Shown here piece after piece: positions 23,236 through 38,794 of a DNA stretch of 64,000 nt. Every line of letters begins with the position of its first letter. Position 1 is the stretch's first letter. The notes beneath the pieces were generated by a model. It ran no database searches. It saw nothing but the letters and a program-made list of their open reading frames with translations, and was not told the origin of the DNA. This DNA comes from Cherax quadricarinatus (Eukaryota > Arthropoda > Malacostraca > Decapoda > Parastacidae): NCBI RefSeq assembly GCF_038502225.1, contig NC_091298.1, forward strand, positions 40,475,925 to 40,539,924, read 5' to 3'. The translations under genes and the position numbers were made by a program.

Positions 23236-23412
23236 CCAATCCTACAAGAACCAAGCACCCAGCCAAGCTAGGCGTGTTACTCTTGGTCGTAGGCTAGTAC
23301 ACCAAACAGGGATGAGAATGAAATTAGCTTGGAAGCTCCCTCACCTCCGTATGTCCTCGGACCAAGAGTAACACACCTAGCTTAGGTGGGTGCTTGGTTC
23401 TTGTAAGACTGG
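23236..23412. repeat. Fold-back inverted repeat, arms about 53 bp
   Basis: The left arm (about 23236-23290, CAATCCTACAAGAACCAAGC through TGTTACTCTTGGTC) and right arm (about 23360-23412, GACCAAGAGTAACA through GCTTGGTTCTTGTAAGACTG) are near-exact reverse complements around a 70-base loop. The right arm runs into SINE copy 3. Confidence 0.8.
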
Positions 23413-23532
23413 GTGGTTCTGTGGGTTAAGGCGCCATGTGGATCTCGCTCACAATGGCGGGCCAGTACAAAATGGGTTCGAATCCTTGGCTAGTGAACTG
23501 TTGTTATTGATCAATACCACTCGTTCGTGGAT

Positions 23533-23539
<7 letters not shown>
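23413..23539 (+). mobile_element. tRNA-derived SINE, copy 3
   Basis: GGTGGTTCTGTGGGTTAAGG resembles an A box region, followed by a perfect B box GGGTTCGAATCC (23474-23485) and the shared 3' body GATCAATACCACTCGTTCG, ending in (AT)n from 23540. Confidence 0.8.

Positions 23540-23602
<63 letters not shown>
23540..23602. repeat. (AT)n microsatellite
   Basis: AT repeat forming the tail of SINE copy 3. Confidence 0.96.
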
Positions 23603-23605
<3 letters not shown>

Positions 23606-23946
23606 AATACATTAATGAAGTATACCGAGCTTCATTTAATTTATCAGTTAACTCGTCCATTCACACGAGCGAATATGACTGATGAATCATGATTACTGAT
23701 CTGTTATTTTAATGTTTTACAATATATTCGGTTACCTTTTCAAACAACTTTATAATTTTATAATATTGGACATAATATCCAAACGGATATTATGTCAAAT
23801 GATGTAGAGATACACAGAAAGTACTGGCAATTATTATGGTCAACCAGTCACCACCGTGGTTACAAATTGCACTACTTATATCATTAAAATAATTATTACT
23901 CTTACATCTGTGTTGACTGATGTTATTATCTGTTCAGGAGAGACTG
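23603..23946. other. Unique AT-rich left flank of the satellite array
   Basis: No gene or known element seen. It contains a perfect 12-bp stem-loop at 23769-23796 (GACATAATATCC, loop AAAC, GGATATTATGTC). This is the closest single-copy sequence on the left of the array and would be a good anchor for read mapping. Confidence 0.6.
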
Positions 23947-26900
23947 TACCAGTGGAGCAGCAATGAATACATACCAGTGGAGCAGCACTGAATATATACC
24001 AGTGGAGCAGCACTGAATATATACCAGTGGAGCAGCACTGAATATATACCAGTGGAGCAGCACTGAATATATACCAGTGGAGCAGCACTGAATATATACC
24101 AGTGGAGCAGCACTGAATATATACCAGTGGAGCAGCACTGAATATTTACCAGTGGAGCCGCACTGAATATATACCAGTGGAGCAGCACTGAATATATACC
24201 AGTGGAGCAGCACTAAATATATACCAGTGGAGCAGCACTGAATATATATCAGTGGAGCAGCACTGAATATTTACCAGTGGAGCAGCACTGAATATATACC
24301 AGTGGAGCAGCACTGAATATATACCAGTGGAGCAGCACTGAATATATATCAGTGGAGCAGCACTAAATATATACCAGTGGAGCAGCACTGAATATATACC
24401 AGTAGAGCAGCACTGAATATATACCATTGGAGCAGCAATGAATATATACCAGTGGAGCAGCACTGAATATATACCAGTGGAGCAGCACTAAATATATACC
24501 AGTGGAGCAGCACTGAATATATACCAGTGGAGCAGCACTGAATATATACCAGTGGAGCAGCACTGAATATATATCAGTGGAGCAACACTAAATATATACC
24601 AGAGGAGCAGCAGTGAATATATACCATTGGAGCAGCACTGAATATATACCAGTGGAGCAGCACTGAATATATATCATTGGAGCAGCACTGAATATATACC
24701 AGTGGAGCAGCACTGAATATATACCATTGGAGCAGCACTGAATATATACCAGTGTAGCAGCACTGAATATATACCATTGGAGCAGCACTGAATATATACC
24801 AGTGGAGCAGCACTGAATATATACCAGTGGAGCAGCACTGAATATATACCAGTGGAGCAGCACTGAATATATACCATTGGAGCAGCACTAAATAAATACC
24901 AGTGGAGCAGCACTGAATATATACCAGTGGAGCAGCACTGAATATATACTAGTAGAGCAGCACTGAATATATACCAGTGGAGCAGCACTGAATATATACC
25001 AGTGGAGCAGCATTAAATATATACCAGTGGAGCAGCACTAAATATATACCAGTGGAGCAGCACTGATTATATACCAGTGGAGCACCACTGAATATATACC
25101 AGAGGAGCAGCACTGAATATATATCATTGGAGCAGCACTGAATATATACCAGTGGAGCAGCATTAAATATATACCAGTGGAGCAGCACTAAATATATACC
25201 AGTGAAGCAGCAATGAATATATACCAGTGGAGCAGCACTGAATATATAACAGTGGAGCAGCATTAAATATATACCAGTGGAGCAGCACAAAATATATACA
25301 AGTGGAGCAGCACTGAATATATACCAGTGGAGCACCACTGAATATATACCAGAGGAGCAGCAATGAATATATATCAGTGGAGCAGCACTGAATATATAGC
25401 AGTGGAGCAGCACTGAATATATACCAGTGGAGCAGCAATAAATATATACCAGTGGAGCACCACTGAATATATACCAGAGGAGCAGCACTGAATATATATC
25501 ATTGGAGCAGCACTGAATATATACCAGTGGAGCAGCATTAAATATATACCAGTGGAGCAGCACTAAATATATACCAGTGAAGCAGCAATGAATATATACC
25601 AGTGGAGCAGCACTGAATATATAACAGTGGAGCAGCATTAAATATATACCAGTGGAGCAGCACAAAATATATACAAGTGGAGCAGCACTGAATATATACC
25701 AGTGGAGCACCACTGAATATATACCAGAGGAGCAGCAATGAATATATATCAGTGGAGCAGCACTGAATATATAGCAGTGGAGCAGCACTGAATATATACC
25801 AGTGGAGCAGCAATAAAATATATCAGTGGAGCAGCACTGAATATATACCAGTGGAGCAGCACTGAATATATACCAGTGGAGCAGCACTGAATATATACCA
25901 GTGGAGCAGCAATAAATATATACCAGTGGAGCAGCACTGAATATACACCAGAGGAGCGGCACTGAATATATACCAGTGGAGCAGCACTGAATATATACCA
26001 ACAGAGCAGCACTGAATATATATTAGTAGAGCAGCACTGAATATATACCAGTGGAGCAGCACTGAATATATACCAACAGAGCAGCACTGAATATATACCA
26101 GTGGAGCAGCACTGAATATATACCAGTGGAGCAGCAATAAATATATACCAGTGGAGCAGCACTGAATATACACCAGAGGAGCGGCACTGAATATATACCA
26201 GTGGAGCAGCACTGAATATATACCAGTAGAGCAGCACTGAATATATACTAGAAGAGCAGCACTGAATATATATCAGAGGAGCAGCACTGAATATATACCA
26301 GTGGAGCAGCACTGAATATATACCATTGGAACAGCACTGAATATATACCAGTGGAGCAGCACTGAATATATACCAGTGGAGCAGCACTGAATATATACCA
26401 GTGGAGCAGCACTGAATATATAATAGTGGAGCAACACTGAATATATACCAGTGAAGCAGCACTGAATATATACCAGTGGAGCAGCACTGAATATATACTA
26501 GTAGAGCAGCACTGAATATATACCAGTGGAGCAGCACTGAATATATACCAACAGAGCAGCACTGAATATATACCAGTGGAGCAGCACTGAATATATACCA
26601 TTGGAGCAGCACTGAATATATACCAGTGGAGCAGCACTAAATATATACCAGTGGAGCAGCACTGATTATATACCAGTGGAGCAGCACTGAATATATACCA
26701 GTGGAGCACCACTGAATATATACCAGAGGAGCAGCACTGTATATATATCAGTGGAGCAGCACTGAATATATACCAGTGGAGCAGCACTGAATATATAAAA
26801 GTGGAGCAGCACTGAATATATACCAGTGGAGCAGCAATAAAATATATCAGTGGAGCAGCACTGAATATATACCAGTGGAGCAGCAATAAATATATACCAG

Positions 26901-27649
26901 TGGAGCAGCACTGTATATATATCAGTGGAGCAGCACTGAATATATATCAGTGGAGCAGCAATAAATATATACCAGTGGAGCACCACTGAATATATACCAG
27001 TGGAGCAGCACTGAACATATTCCAGTGGAGAAGCACTGAATATATACCAGTGGAGCAGCAATAAATATTTACAAGTGGAGCAGTACTGAATATTTACCAG
27101 AGGAGCAGCACTGAATATATCAGTGGAGCAGCACTGAATATATACCAGTGGAGCAGCACTGAATATTTACCAGAGGAGCAGCACTGAATATATCAGTGGA
27201 GCAGCACTGAATATATACCAGTGGAGCAGCACTGAATATATACCATTGGAGCAGCACTGAATATATACCAGAGGAGCAGCACTGAATATATACCAGTGGA
27301 GCAGCACTGAATATATACCAGAGGAGCAGCATTGAATATATACCAGAGGAGCAGCACTGATTATATTCCCGTGGAGCAGCACTGAATATATACCAGTGGA
27401 GCAGCACTGAATATATACCAGTGGAGCAGCACTGAATATATACCAGTGGAGCAGCACTAAATATATATCAGTGGTGCAGCACTGAATATATACCAGTGGA
27501 GCAGCAATAAATATATACCAGTGGAACAGCACTAAATATATATCACTGGAGCAACACTGAATATATACCAGTGGAGCAGTAATAAATATATACCAGTGGA
27601 GCAGTACTGAATATATACCAGTGGAGCAGTACTGAATATATACCAGTGG
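23947..27649. repeat. A-type (25-bp) satellite block, left end of array
   Basis: Almost only 25-bp monomers. The first unit is preceded by GGAGAGACTGT and begins ACCAGTGGAGCAGCAATG. It includes an apparently perfect 375-bp (15-monomer) tandem duplication at about 25076-25450 and 25451-25825. Confidence 0.93.
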
Positions 27650-29855
27650 AGCAGCACAATATATACCAGTGGAGTAGCACAATATTTACCAGTGGAGCAG
27701 CACAATATATATCAGTGGAGCAGCACAATATATACCAGTGGAGCAGCACAATATATACCAATGGAGCAGCACAATATATACCAGTGGAGCAGCACAATAT
27801 ATACCAGTGGAGCAGCACAATATATACCAGTGGAGTAGCACAATATTTACCAGTGGAGCAGCACAATATATACCAGTGGAGCAGCACAATATATACCATT
27901 GGAGCAGCACAATATATACCAGTGGAGCAGCACAATATATACCATTGGAGCAGCACAATATATACCAGTGGAGCAGCACAATATATACCAGTGGAGCAGC
28001 ACATTATATACCAGTGGAGCAGCAAAATATATACCAGTGGAGCAGCACAATATATACCAGTTAAGCAGCACAATATATACCAGTGGAGCAGCACAATATA
28101 TACCAGTGGAGCAGCACAATATATACCAGTGGAGCAGCACAATATATACCAGTGGAGCAGCACAATATATACCAGTGGAGCAGCACAGTATATACCAGTG
28201 GAGCAGCACAATATATACCAGTGGAGCAGCACAATATATACCAGTGGAGCAGCACAATATATACCAGTGGAGCAGCACAATATATACCAGAGGAGCAGCA
28301 CAATATATACCAGTGGAGCAGCACAATATATACCAGTGGAGCAGCACAATATATACCAGTGGAGCAGCACAATATATACCAGTTTAGCAGCACAATATAT
28401 ACCAGTGGAACAGCACAATATATACCAGTGGAGCAGCACAATATATACCAGTGGAGCAGCACAATATATACCAGTGGAGCAGCACATTATATACCAGTGG
28501 AGCAGCACAATATATACCAGTGGAGCAGCACAATATATACCAGTGGAGCAATACAATATATACCAGTGGAGCAGCACAATATATACTAGTGGAGCAGCAC
28601 AATATATACCAGTGGAGCAGCACAATATATACCAGTGGAGCAGCACAATATATACCAGTGGAGCAGCACTGAATATATACCAGTAGAGCAGCACATTATA
28701 TACCAGTGGAGCAGCACAATATATACCAGTGGAGCAGCACAATATATACCAGTGGCGCAGCACTGAATATATACCAGTGGAGCAGCACATTATATACCAG
28801 TGGAGCAGCACAATATATACCAGTGGAGCAGCACAATATATACCAGTGGAGCAGCACTGAATATATACCAGTGGAGCAGCACTGAATATATACAAGTGGA
28901 GCAGCACTGATTATATACCAGTGGAGCAGCACTGAATATATACCAGTGGAGCGGCACTGAATATATACCAGTGGAGCAGCACTGAATATATACCAGTGGA
29001 GCAGCACTGAATATATACCAGTGGAGCAGCACTGAATATATACCAGTGGAGCAGCACAATATATACCAGTGGAGCAGCACAATATATACCAGTGGAGCAG
29101 CACAATATATACCAGTGGGGCAGCACAATATATACCAGTGGAGCAGCACTGAATATATACCAGTGGAGCAGCACAATATATACCAGTGGAGCAGCACAAT
29201 ATATACCAGTGGAGCAGCACAATATATACCAGTGGAGCAGCACTGAATATATACCAGTGGAGCAGCACTGAATATATACCATTGGAGCAGCACTGAATAT
29301 ATACCAGTGGAGCAGCACTGAATATATATCATTGGAGCAGCACTGAATATATACCAGTGGAGCAGCACTGAATATATACAATTGGAGCAGCACTGAATAT
29401 ATACCAGTGGAGCTGCACTGAATATATACCATTGGAGCATCACTGAATATATACCAGTGGAGCAGCACTGAATATATACCAGGGGAGCAGCACTGAATAT
29501 ATAGCAGTGGAGCAGCACTGAATATATACCAGTGGAGCAGCACTGAATAAATACCAGTGGAGCAGCACTGAATATATACCAGTGGAGCAGCACTGAATAT
29601 ATACTAGTAGAGCAGCACTGAATATATACCAGTGGAGCAGCACTGAATATATACCAGTGGAGCAGCATTAAATATATATCAGTGGAGCAGCACTGAATAT
29701 ATACCATTGGAGCAGCACTGAATATATACCAGTGAAGCAGCACTAAATATATACCAGTGGAGCTGCACTGATTATATACCAGTGGAGCAGCACTGAATAT
29801 ATACCAGTGGAGCAGCACTGAATATATACCAGAGGAGCAGCATTGAATATATACC
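27320..29855. repeat. Higher-order repeat unit, 2536 bp, first copy
   Basis: This segment recurs, apparently unchanged, 2536 bp further on (29856-32336 at least); the open frames 27543-28907 and 30079-31443 encode identical 454-residue strings. It contains an A block, the transition marker, a B block and a mixed block. Confidence 0.9.
27650..28665. repeat. B-type (23-bp) block 1
   Basis: Run of 23-bp monomers, entered through the AGTAATAAAT/AGTACTGAAT marker units (about 27578-27640). No stop codons are seen over most of it in any of six frames. Confidence 0.9.
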
Positions 29856-32391
29856 AGAGGAGCAGCATTGAATATATACCAGAGGAGCAGCACTGATTAT
29901 ATTCCCGTGGAGCAGCACTGAATATATACCAGTGGAGCAGCACTGAATATATACCAGTGGAGCAGCACTGAATATATACCAGTGGAGCAGCACTAAATAT
30001 ATATCAGTGGTGCAGCACTGAATATATACCAGTGGAGCAGCAATAAATATATACCAGTGGAACAGCACTAAATATATATCACTGGAGCAACACTGAATAT
30101 ATACCAGTGGAGCAGTAATAAATATATACCAGTGGAGCAGTACTGAATATATACCAGTGGAGCAGTACTGAATATATACCAGTGGAGCAGCACAATATAT
30201 ACCAGTGGAGTAGCACAATATTTACCAGTGGAGCAGCACAATATATATCAGTGGAGCAGCACAATATATACCAGTGGAGCAGCACAATATATACCAATGG
30301 AGCAGCACAATATATACCAGTGGAGCAGCACAATATATACCAGTGGAGCAGCACAATATATACCAGTGGAGTAGCACAATATTTACCAGTGGAGCAGCAC
30401 AATATATACCAGTGGAGCAGCACAATATATACCATTGGAGCAGCACAATATATACCAGTGGAGCAGCACAATATATACCATTGGAGCAGCACAATATATA
30501 CCAGTGGAGCAGCACAATATATACCAGTGGAGCAGCACATTATATACCAGTGGAGCAGCAAAATATATACCAGTGGAGCAGCACAATATATACCAGTTAA
30601 GCAGCACAATATATACCAGTGGAGCAGCACAATATATACCAGTGGAGCAGCACAATATATACCAGTGGAGCAGCACAATATATACCAGTGGAGCAGCACA
30701 ATATATACCAGTGGAGCAGCACAGTATATACCAGTGGAGCAGCACAATATATACCAGTGGAGCAGCACAATATATACCAGTGGAGCAGCACAATATATAC
30801 CAGTGGAGCAGCACAATATATACCAGAGGAGCAGCACAATATATACCAGTGGAGCAGCACAATATATACCAGTGGAGCAGCACAATATATACCAGTGGAG
30901 CAGCACAATATATACCAGTTTAGCAGCACAATATATACCAGTGGAACAGCACAATATATACCAGTGGAGCAGCACAATATATACCAGTGGAGCAGCACAA
31001 TATATACCAGTGGAGCAGCACATTATATACCAGTGGAGCAGCACAATATATACCAGTGGAGCAGCACAATATATACCAGTGGAGCAATACAATATATACC
31101 AGTGGAGCAGCACAATATATACTAGTGGAGCAGCACAATATATACCAGTGGAGCAGCACAATATATACCAGTGGAGCAGCACAATATATACCAGTGGAGC
31201 AGCACTGAATATATACCAGTAGAGCAGCACATTATATACCAGTGGAGCAGCACAATATATACCAGTGGAGCAGCACAATATATACCAGTGGCGCAGCACT
31301 GAATATATACCAGTGGAGCAGCACATTATATACCAGTGGAGCAGCACAATATATACCAGTGGAGCAGCACAATATATACCAGTGGAGCAGCACTGAATAT
31401 ATACCAGTGGAGCAGCACTGAATATATACAAGTGGAGCAGCACTGATTATATACCAGTGGAGCAGCACTGAATATATACCAGTGGAGCGGCACTGAATAT
31501 ATACCAGTGGAGCAGCACTGAATATATACCAGTGGAGCAGCACTGAATATATACCAGTGGAGCAGCACTGAATATATACCAGTGGAGCAGCACAATATAT
31601 ACCAGTGGAGCAGCACAATATATACCAGTGGAGCAGCACAATATATACCAGTGGGGCAGCACAATATATACCAGTGGAGCAGCACTGAATATATACCAGT
31701 GGAGCAGCACAATATATACCAGTGGAGCAGCACAATATATACCAGTGGAGCAGCACAATATATACCAGTGGAGCAGCACTGAATATATACCAGTGGAGCA
31801 GCACTGAATATATACCATTGGAGCAGCACTGAATATATACCAGTGGAGCAGCACTGAATATATATCATTGGAGCAGCACTGAATATATACCAGTGGAGCA
31901 GCACTGAATATATACAATTGGAGCAGCACTGAATATATACCAGTGGAGCTGCACTGAATATATACCATTGGAGCATCACTGAATATATACCAGTGGAGCA
32001 GCACTGAATATATACCAGGGGAGCAGCACTGAATATATAGCAGTGGAGCAGCACTGAATATATACCAGTGGAGCAGCACTGAATAAATACCAGTGGAGCA
32101 GCACTGAATATATACCAGTGGAGCAGCACTGAATATATACTAGTAGAGCAGCACTGAATATATACCAGTGGAGCAGCACTGAATATATACCAGTGGAGCA
32201 GCATTAAATATATATCAGTGGAGCAGCACTGAATATATACCATTGGAGCAGCACTGAATATATACCAGTGAAGCAGCACTAAATATATACCAGTGGAGCT
32301 GCACTGATTATATACCAGTGGAGCAGCACTGAATATATACCAGTGGAGCACCACTGAATATATACCAGAGGAGCAGCATTGTATATATATC
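29856..32391. repeat. Higher-order repeat unit, 2536 bp, second copy
   Basis: Tandem copy of 27320-29855; the two copies diverge near their right ends (29800 against 32336). A third, partial copy lies at about 36877-38200 (shift 5433 bp). Confidence 0.88.
30186..31201. repeat. B-type (23-bp) block 2
   Basis: Copy of block 1 shifted by 2536 bp. Confidence 0.9.
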
Positions 32392-33482
32392 AGTGGAGCA
32401 GCACTGAATATATACCAGTGGAGCAGCACTGAATATATACCAGTGGAGCAGCACTGAATATATACCAGTGGAGCAGCAATAAAATATATCAGTGGAGCAG
32501 CACTGAATATATACCAGTGGAGCAGCAATAAATATATACCAGTGGAGCAGCACTGTATATATATCAGTGGAGCAGCACTGAATATATATCAGTGGAGCAG
32601 CAATAAATATATACCAGTGGAGCAGCACTGAATATATACCAGTGGAGCACCACTGAATATATACCAGTGGAGCAGCACTGAACATATTCCAGTGGAGAAG
32701 CACTGAATATATACCAGTGGAGCAGCAATAAATATTTACAAGTGGAGCAGTACTGAATATTTACCAGAGGAGCAGCACTGAATATATCAGTGGAGCAGCA
32801 CTGAATATATACCAGTGGAGCAGCACTGAATATTTACCAGAGGAGCAGCACTGAATATATACCAGTGGAGCAGCAATAAAATTTATCAGTGGAGCAGCAC
32901 TGAATATATCAGTGGAGCAGCACTGAATATATACCAGTGGAGCAGCAATAAAATTTATCAGTGGAGCAGCACTGAATATATCAGTGGAGCAGCACTGAAT
33001 ATATACCAGTGGAGCAGCACTGAATATATACCATTGGAGCAGCACTGAATATATACCAGTGGAGCAGCAATAAAATTTATCAGTGGAGCAGCACTGAACA
33101 TATACCAGTGGAGCAGCACTGAATATATACCAGTGGAGCAGCACTGAATATATACCAGAGGAGCAGCATTGAATATATACCAGAGGAGCAGCACTGATTA
33201 TATTCCCGTGGAGCAGCACTGAATATATACCAGTGGAGCAGCACTGAATATATACCAGTGGAGCAGCACTGAATATATACCAGTGGAGCAGCACTAAATA
33301 TATATCAGTGGTGCAGCACTGAATATATACCAGTGGAGCAGCAATAAATATATACCAGTGGAACAGCACTAAATATATATCACTGGAGCAACACTGAATA
33401 TATACCAGTGGAGCAGTAATAAATATATACCAGTGGAGCAGTACTGAATATATACCAGTGGAGCAGTACTGAATATATACCA

Positions 33483-34468
33483 GTGGAGCAGCACAATATA
33501 TACCAGTGGAGTAGCACAATATTTACCAGTGGAGCAGCACAATATATACCAGTGGAGCAGCACAATATATACCAGTGGAGCAGCACAATATATACCAGTG
33601 GAGAAGCACAATATATACCATTGGAGCAGCACAATATATACCAGTGGAGCAGCACAATATATACCAGTGGAGCAGCACATTATATACCAGTGGAGCAGCA
33701 AAATATATACCAGTGGAGCAGCACAATATATACCATTGGAGCAGCACAATATATACCAGTGGAGCAGCACAATATATACCAGTGGAGCAGCACAATATAT
33801 ACCAGTGGAGGAGCACAATATATACCAGTGGAGCAGCACAATATATACCAGTGGAGCAGCACAATATATACCAGTGGAGCAGCACAGTATATACCAGTGG
33901 AGAAGCACAATATATACCAGTGGAGCAGCACAATATATACCAGTGGAGCAGCACAATATATACCAGAGGAGCAGCACAATATATACCAGTGGAGCAGCAC
34001 AATATATACCAGTGGAGCAGCACAATATATACCAGTGGAGCAGCACATTATATACCAGTGGAGCAGCACATTATATACCAGTGGAGCAGCACATTATATA
34101 CCAGTGGAGCAGCACAATATATACCAGTGGAGCAGCACAATATATACCGGTGGAGCAGCACATTATATACCAGTGGAGCAGCACAATACATACCAGTGGA
34201 GCAGCACAATATATACCAGTGGAACAGCACAATATATACCAGTGGAGCAGCACAATATATACCAGTGGAGCAGCACAATATATACCAGTGGAGCAGCACA
34301 TTATATACCAGTGGAGCAGCAAAATATATACCAGTGGAGCAGCACAATATATACCAGTGGAGAAATACAATATATACCAGTGGAGCAGCACAATATATAC
34401 TAGTGGAGCAGCACAATATATACCAGTGGAGCAGCACAATATATACCAGTGGAGGAGCACAATATATA
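33483..34468. repeat. B-type (23-bp) block 3
   Basis: 23-bp run with its own variants (GGAGAAGC, GGAGGAGC, CGGTGG, CAATACATACC). It recurs as block 4 with a 5312-bp shift. Confidence 0.9.
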
Positions 34469-37400
34469 CCAGTGGAGCAGCACTGAATATATACCAGTGG
34501 AGCAGCACATTATATACCAGTGGAGCAGCACAATATATACCAGTGGAGCAGCACAATATATACCAGTGGCGCAGCACTGAATATATACCAGTGGAGCAGC
34601 ACATTATATACCAGTGGAGCAGCACAATATATACCAGTGGAGCAGCACAATATATACCAGTGGAGCAGCACTGAATATATACCAGTGGAGCAGCACTGAA
34701 TATATACCAGTGGAGCAGCACTGATTATATACCAGTGGAGCAGCACTGAATATATACCAGTGGAGCAGCACATAATATATACCAGTGGAGCGGCACTGAA
34801 TATATACCAGTGGAGCAGCACTGAATATATACCAGTGGAGCAGCACTGAATATATACCAGTGGAGCAGCACTGAATATATACCAGTGGAGCAGCACAATA
34901 TATACCAGTGGAGCAGCACAATATATACCAGTGGAGCAGCACAATATATACCAGTGGGGCAGCACAATATATACCAGTGGAGCAGCACTGAATATATACC
35001 AGTGGAGCAGCACAATATATACCAGTGGAGCAGCACAATATATACCAGTGGAGCAGCACAATATATACCAGTGGAGCAGCACTGAATATATACCATTGGA
35101 GCAGCACTGAATATATACCAGTGGAGCAGCACTGAATATATATCATTGGAGCAGCACTGAATATATACCAGTGGAGCAGCACTGAATATATACCATTGGA
35201 GCAGCACTGAATATATACCAGTGGAGCTGCACTGAATATATACCATTGGAGCATCACTGAATATATACCAGTGGAGCAGCACGGAATATATACCAGTGGA
35301 GCAGCACTGAATATATAGCAGTGGAGCAGCACTGAATATATACCAGTGGAGCAGCACTGAATAAATACCAGTGGAGCAGCACTGAATATATACCAGTGGA
35401 GCAGCACTGAATATATACTAGTAGAGCAGCACTGAATATATACCAGTGGAGCAGCACTGAATATATACCAGTGGAGCAGCATTAAATATATACCAGTGGA
35501 GCAGCACTAAATATATACCAGTGGAGCCGCACTGATTATATACCAGTGGAGCACCACTGAATATATACCAGAGGAGCAGCACTGAATATATATCAGTGGA
35601 GCAGCACTGAATATATACCAGTGGAGCAGCATTAAATATATACCAGTGGAGCAGCACTAAATATATACCAGTGGAGCAGCACTGAATAGATACCAGTGGA
35701 GCAGCACTGAATATATACCAGTGGAGCAGCATTAAATATATACCAGTGGAGCAGCACTAAATATATACCAGTGGAGCAGCACTGAATATATACCAGTGGA
35801 GCACCACTGAATATATACCAGAGGAGCAGCACTGAATATATATCAGTGGAGCAGCACTGAATATATACCAGTGGAGCAGCACTGAATATATACCAGTGGA
35901 GCAGCAATAAAATATATCAGTGGAGCAGCACTGAATATATACCAGTGGAGCAGCACTGAATATATACCAGTGGAGCAGCAATAAATATATACCAGTGGAG
36001 CAGCACTAAATATATATCACTGGAGCAGCACTGAATATATACCAGTGGAGCAGCAATAAATATATACCAGTGGAGCAGCACTGAATATACACCAGAGGAG
36101 CAGCACTGAATATATACCAGTGGAGCAGCACTGAATATATACCAATAGAGCAGCACTGAATATATACTAGTAGAGCAGCACTGAATATATACCAGTGGAA
36201 CAGCACTGAATATATACCAGTGGAGCAGCAATAAATATATACCAGTGGAGCAGCACTGAATATACACCAGAGGAGCGGCACTGAATATATAGAGTGGGGC
36301 AGCACTGAATATATACCAGTAGAGCAGCACTGAATATATACTAGTAGAGCAGCACTGAATATATATCAGAGGAGCAGCACTGAATATATACTAGTGGAGC
36401 AGCACTGAATATATACCATTGGAACAGCACTGAATATATACCAGTGGAGCAGCACTGAATATATACCAGTGGAACAGCACTGAATATATACCAGTGGAGC
36501 AGCACTGAATATATACCAGTGGAGCAGCACTGAATATATACCAGTGAAGCAGCACTGAATATATACCAGTGGAGCAGCACTGAATATATACTAGTAGAGC
36601 AGCACTGAATATATACCAGTGGAGCAGCACTGAATATATACCAGTGGAGCAGCACTGAATATATACCATTGGAGCAGCACTGAATATATACCAGTGAAGC
36701 AGCACTAAATATATACCAGTGGAGCAGCACTGATTATATACCAGTGGAGCAGCACTGAATATATACCAGTGGAGCACCACTGAATATATACCAGAGGAGC
36801 AGCACTGTATATATATCAGTGGAGCAGCACTGAATATATACCAGTGGAGCAGCACTAAATATAAGTGGAGCAGCACTGATTATATACCAGTGGAGCAGCA
36901 CTGAATATATACCAGTGGAGCGGCACTGAATATATACCAGTGGAGCAGCACTGAATATATACCAGTGGAGCAGCACTGAATATATACCAGTGGAGCAGCA
37001 CTGAATATATACCAGTGGAGCAGCACAATATATACCAGTGGAGCAGCACAATATATACCAGTGGAGCAGCACAATATATACCAGTGGGGCAGCACAATAT
37101 ATACCAGTGGAGCAGCACTGAATATATACCAGTGGAGCAGCACAATATATACCAGTGGAGCAGCACAATATATACCAGTGGAGCAGCACAATATATACCA
37201 GTGGAGCAGCACTGAATATATACCAGTGGAGCAGCACTGAATATATACCATTGGAGCAGCACTGAATATATACCAGTGGAGCAGCACTGAATATATATCA
37301 TTGGAGCAGCACTGAATATATACCAGTGGAGCAGCACTGAATATATACAATTGGAGCAGCACTGAATATATACCAGTGGAGCTGCACTGAATATATACCA

Positions 37401-38794
37401 TTGGAGCATCACTGAATATATACCAGTGGAGCAGCACTGAATATATACCAAGGGAGCAGCACTGAATATATAGCAGTGGAGCAGCACTGAATATATACCA
37501 GTGGAGCAGCACTGAATAAATACCAGTGGAGCAGCACTGAATATATACCAGTGGAGCAGCACTGAATATATACTAGTAGAGCAGCACTGAATATATACCA
37601 GTGGAGCAGCACTGAATATATACCAGTGGAGCAGCATTAAATATATATCAGTGGAGCAGCACTGAATATATACCATTGGAGCAGCACTGAATATATACCA
37701 GTGAAGCAGCACTAAATATATACCAGTGGAGCTGCACTGATTATATACCAGTGGAGCAGCACTGAATATATACCAGTGGAGCACCACTGAATATATACCA
37801 GAGGAGCAGCACTGTATATATATCAGTGGAGCAGCACTGAATATATACCAGTGGAGCAGCACTGAATATATACCAGTGGAGCAGCACTGAATATATACCA
37901 GTGGAGCAGCAATAAAATATATCAGTGGAGCAGCACTGAATATATACCAGTGGAGCAGCAATAAATATATACCAGTGGAGCAGCACTGTATATATATCAG
38001 TGGAGCAGCACTGAATATATATCAGTGGAGCAGCAATAAATATATACCAGTGGAGCAGCACTGAATATATACCAGTGGAGCACCACTGAATATATACCAG
38101 TGGAGCAGCACTGAACATATTCCAGTGGAGAAGCACTGAATATATACCAGTGGAGCAGCAATAAATATTTACAAGTGGAGCAGTACTGAATATTTACCAG
38201 AGGAGCAGCACTGAATATATCAGTGGAGCAGCACTGAATATATACCAGTGGAGCAGCACTGAATATTTACCAGAGGAGCAGCACTGAATATATCAGTGGA
38301 GCAGCACTGAATATATACCAGTGGAGCAGCACTGAATATATACCATTGGAGCAGCACTGAATATATACCAGTGGAGCAGCAATAAAATTTATCAGTGGAG
38401 CAGCACTGAACATATACCAGTGGAGCAGCACTGAATATATACCAGTGGAGCAGCACTGAATATATACCAGAGGAGCAGCATTGAATATATACCAGAGGAG
38501 CAGCACTGATTATATTCCCGTGGAGCAGCACTGAATACATACCAGTGGAGCAGCACTGAATATATACCAGTGGAGCAGCACTGAATATATACCAGTGGAG
38601 CAGCACTAAATATATATCAGTGGTGCAGCACTGAATATATACCAGTGGAGCAGCAATAAATATATACCAGTGGAACAGCACTAAATATATATCACTGGAG
38701 CAACACTGAATATATACCAGTGGAGCAGTAATAAATATATACCAGTGGAGCAGTACTGAATATATACCAGTGGAGCAGTACTGAATATATACCA

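Noticed and set aside
23474..23485. A tRNA gene indicated by GGGTTCGAATCC
   Set aside because: The B box is perfect but no cloverleaf is formed around it, and the 3' body with (AT)n tail is shared with other SINE copies.
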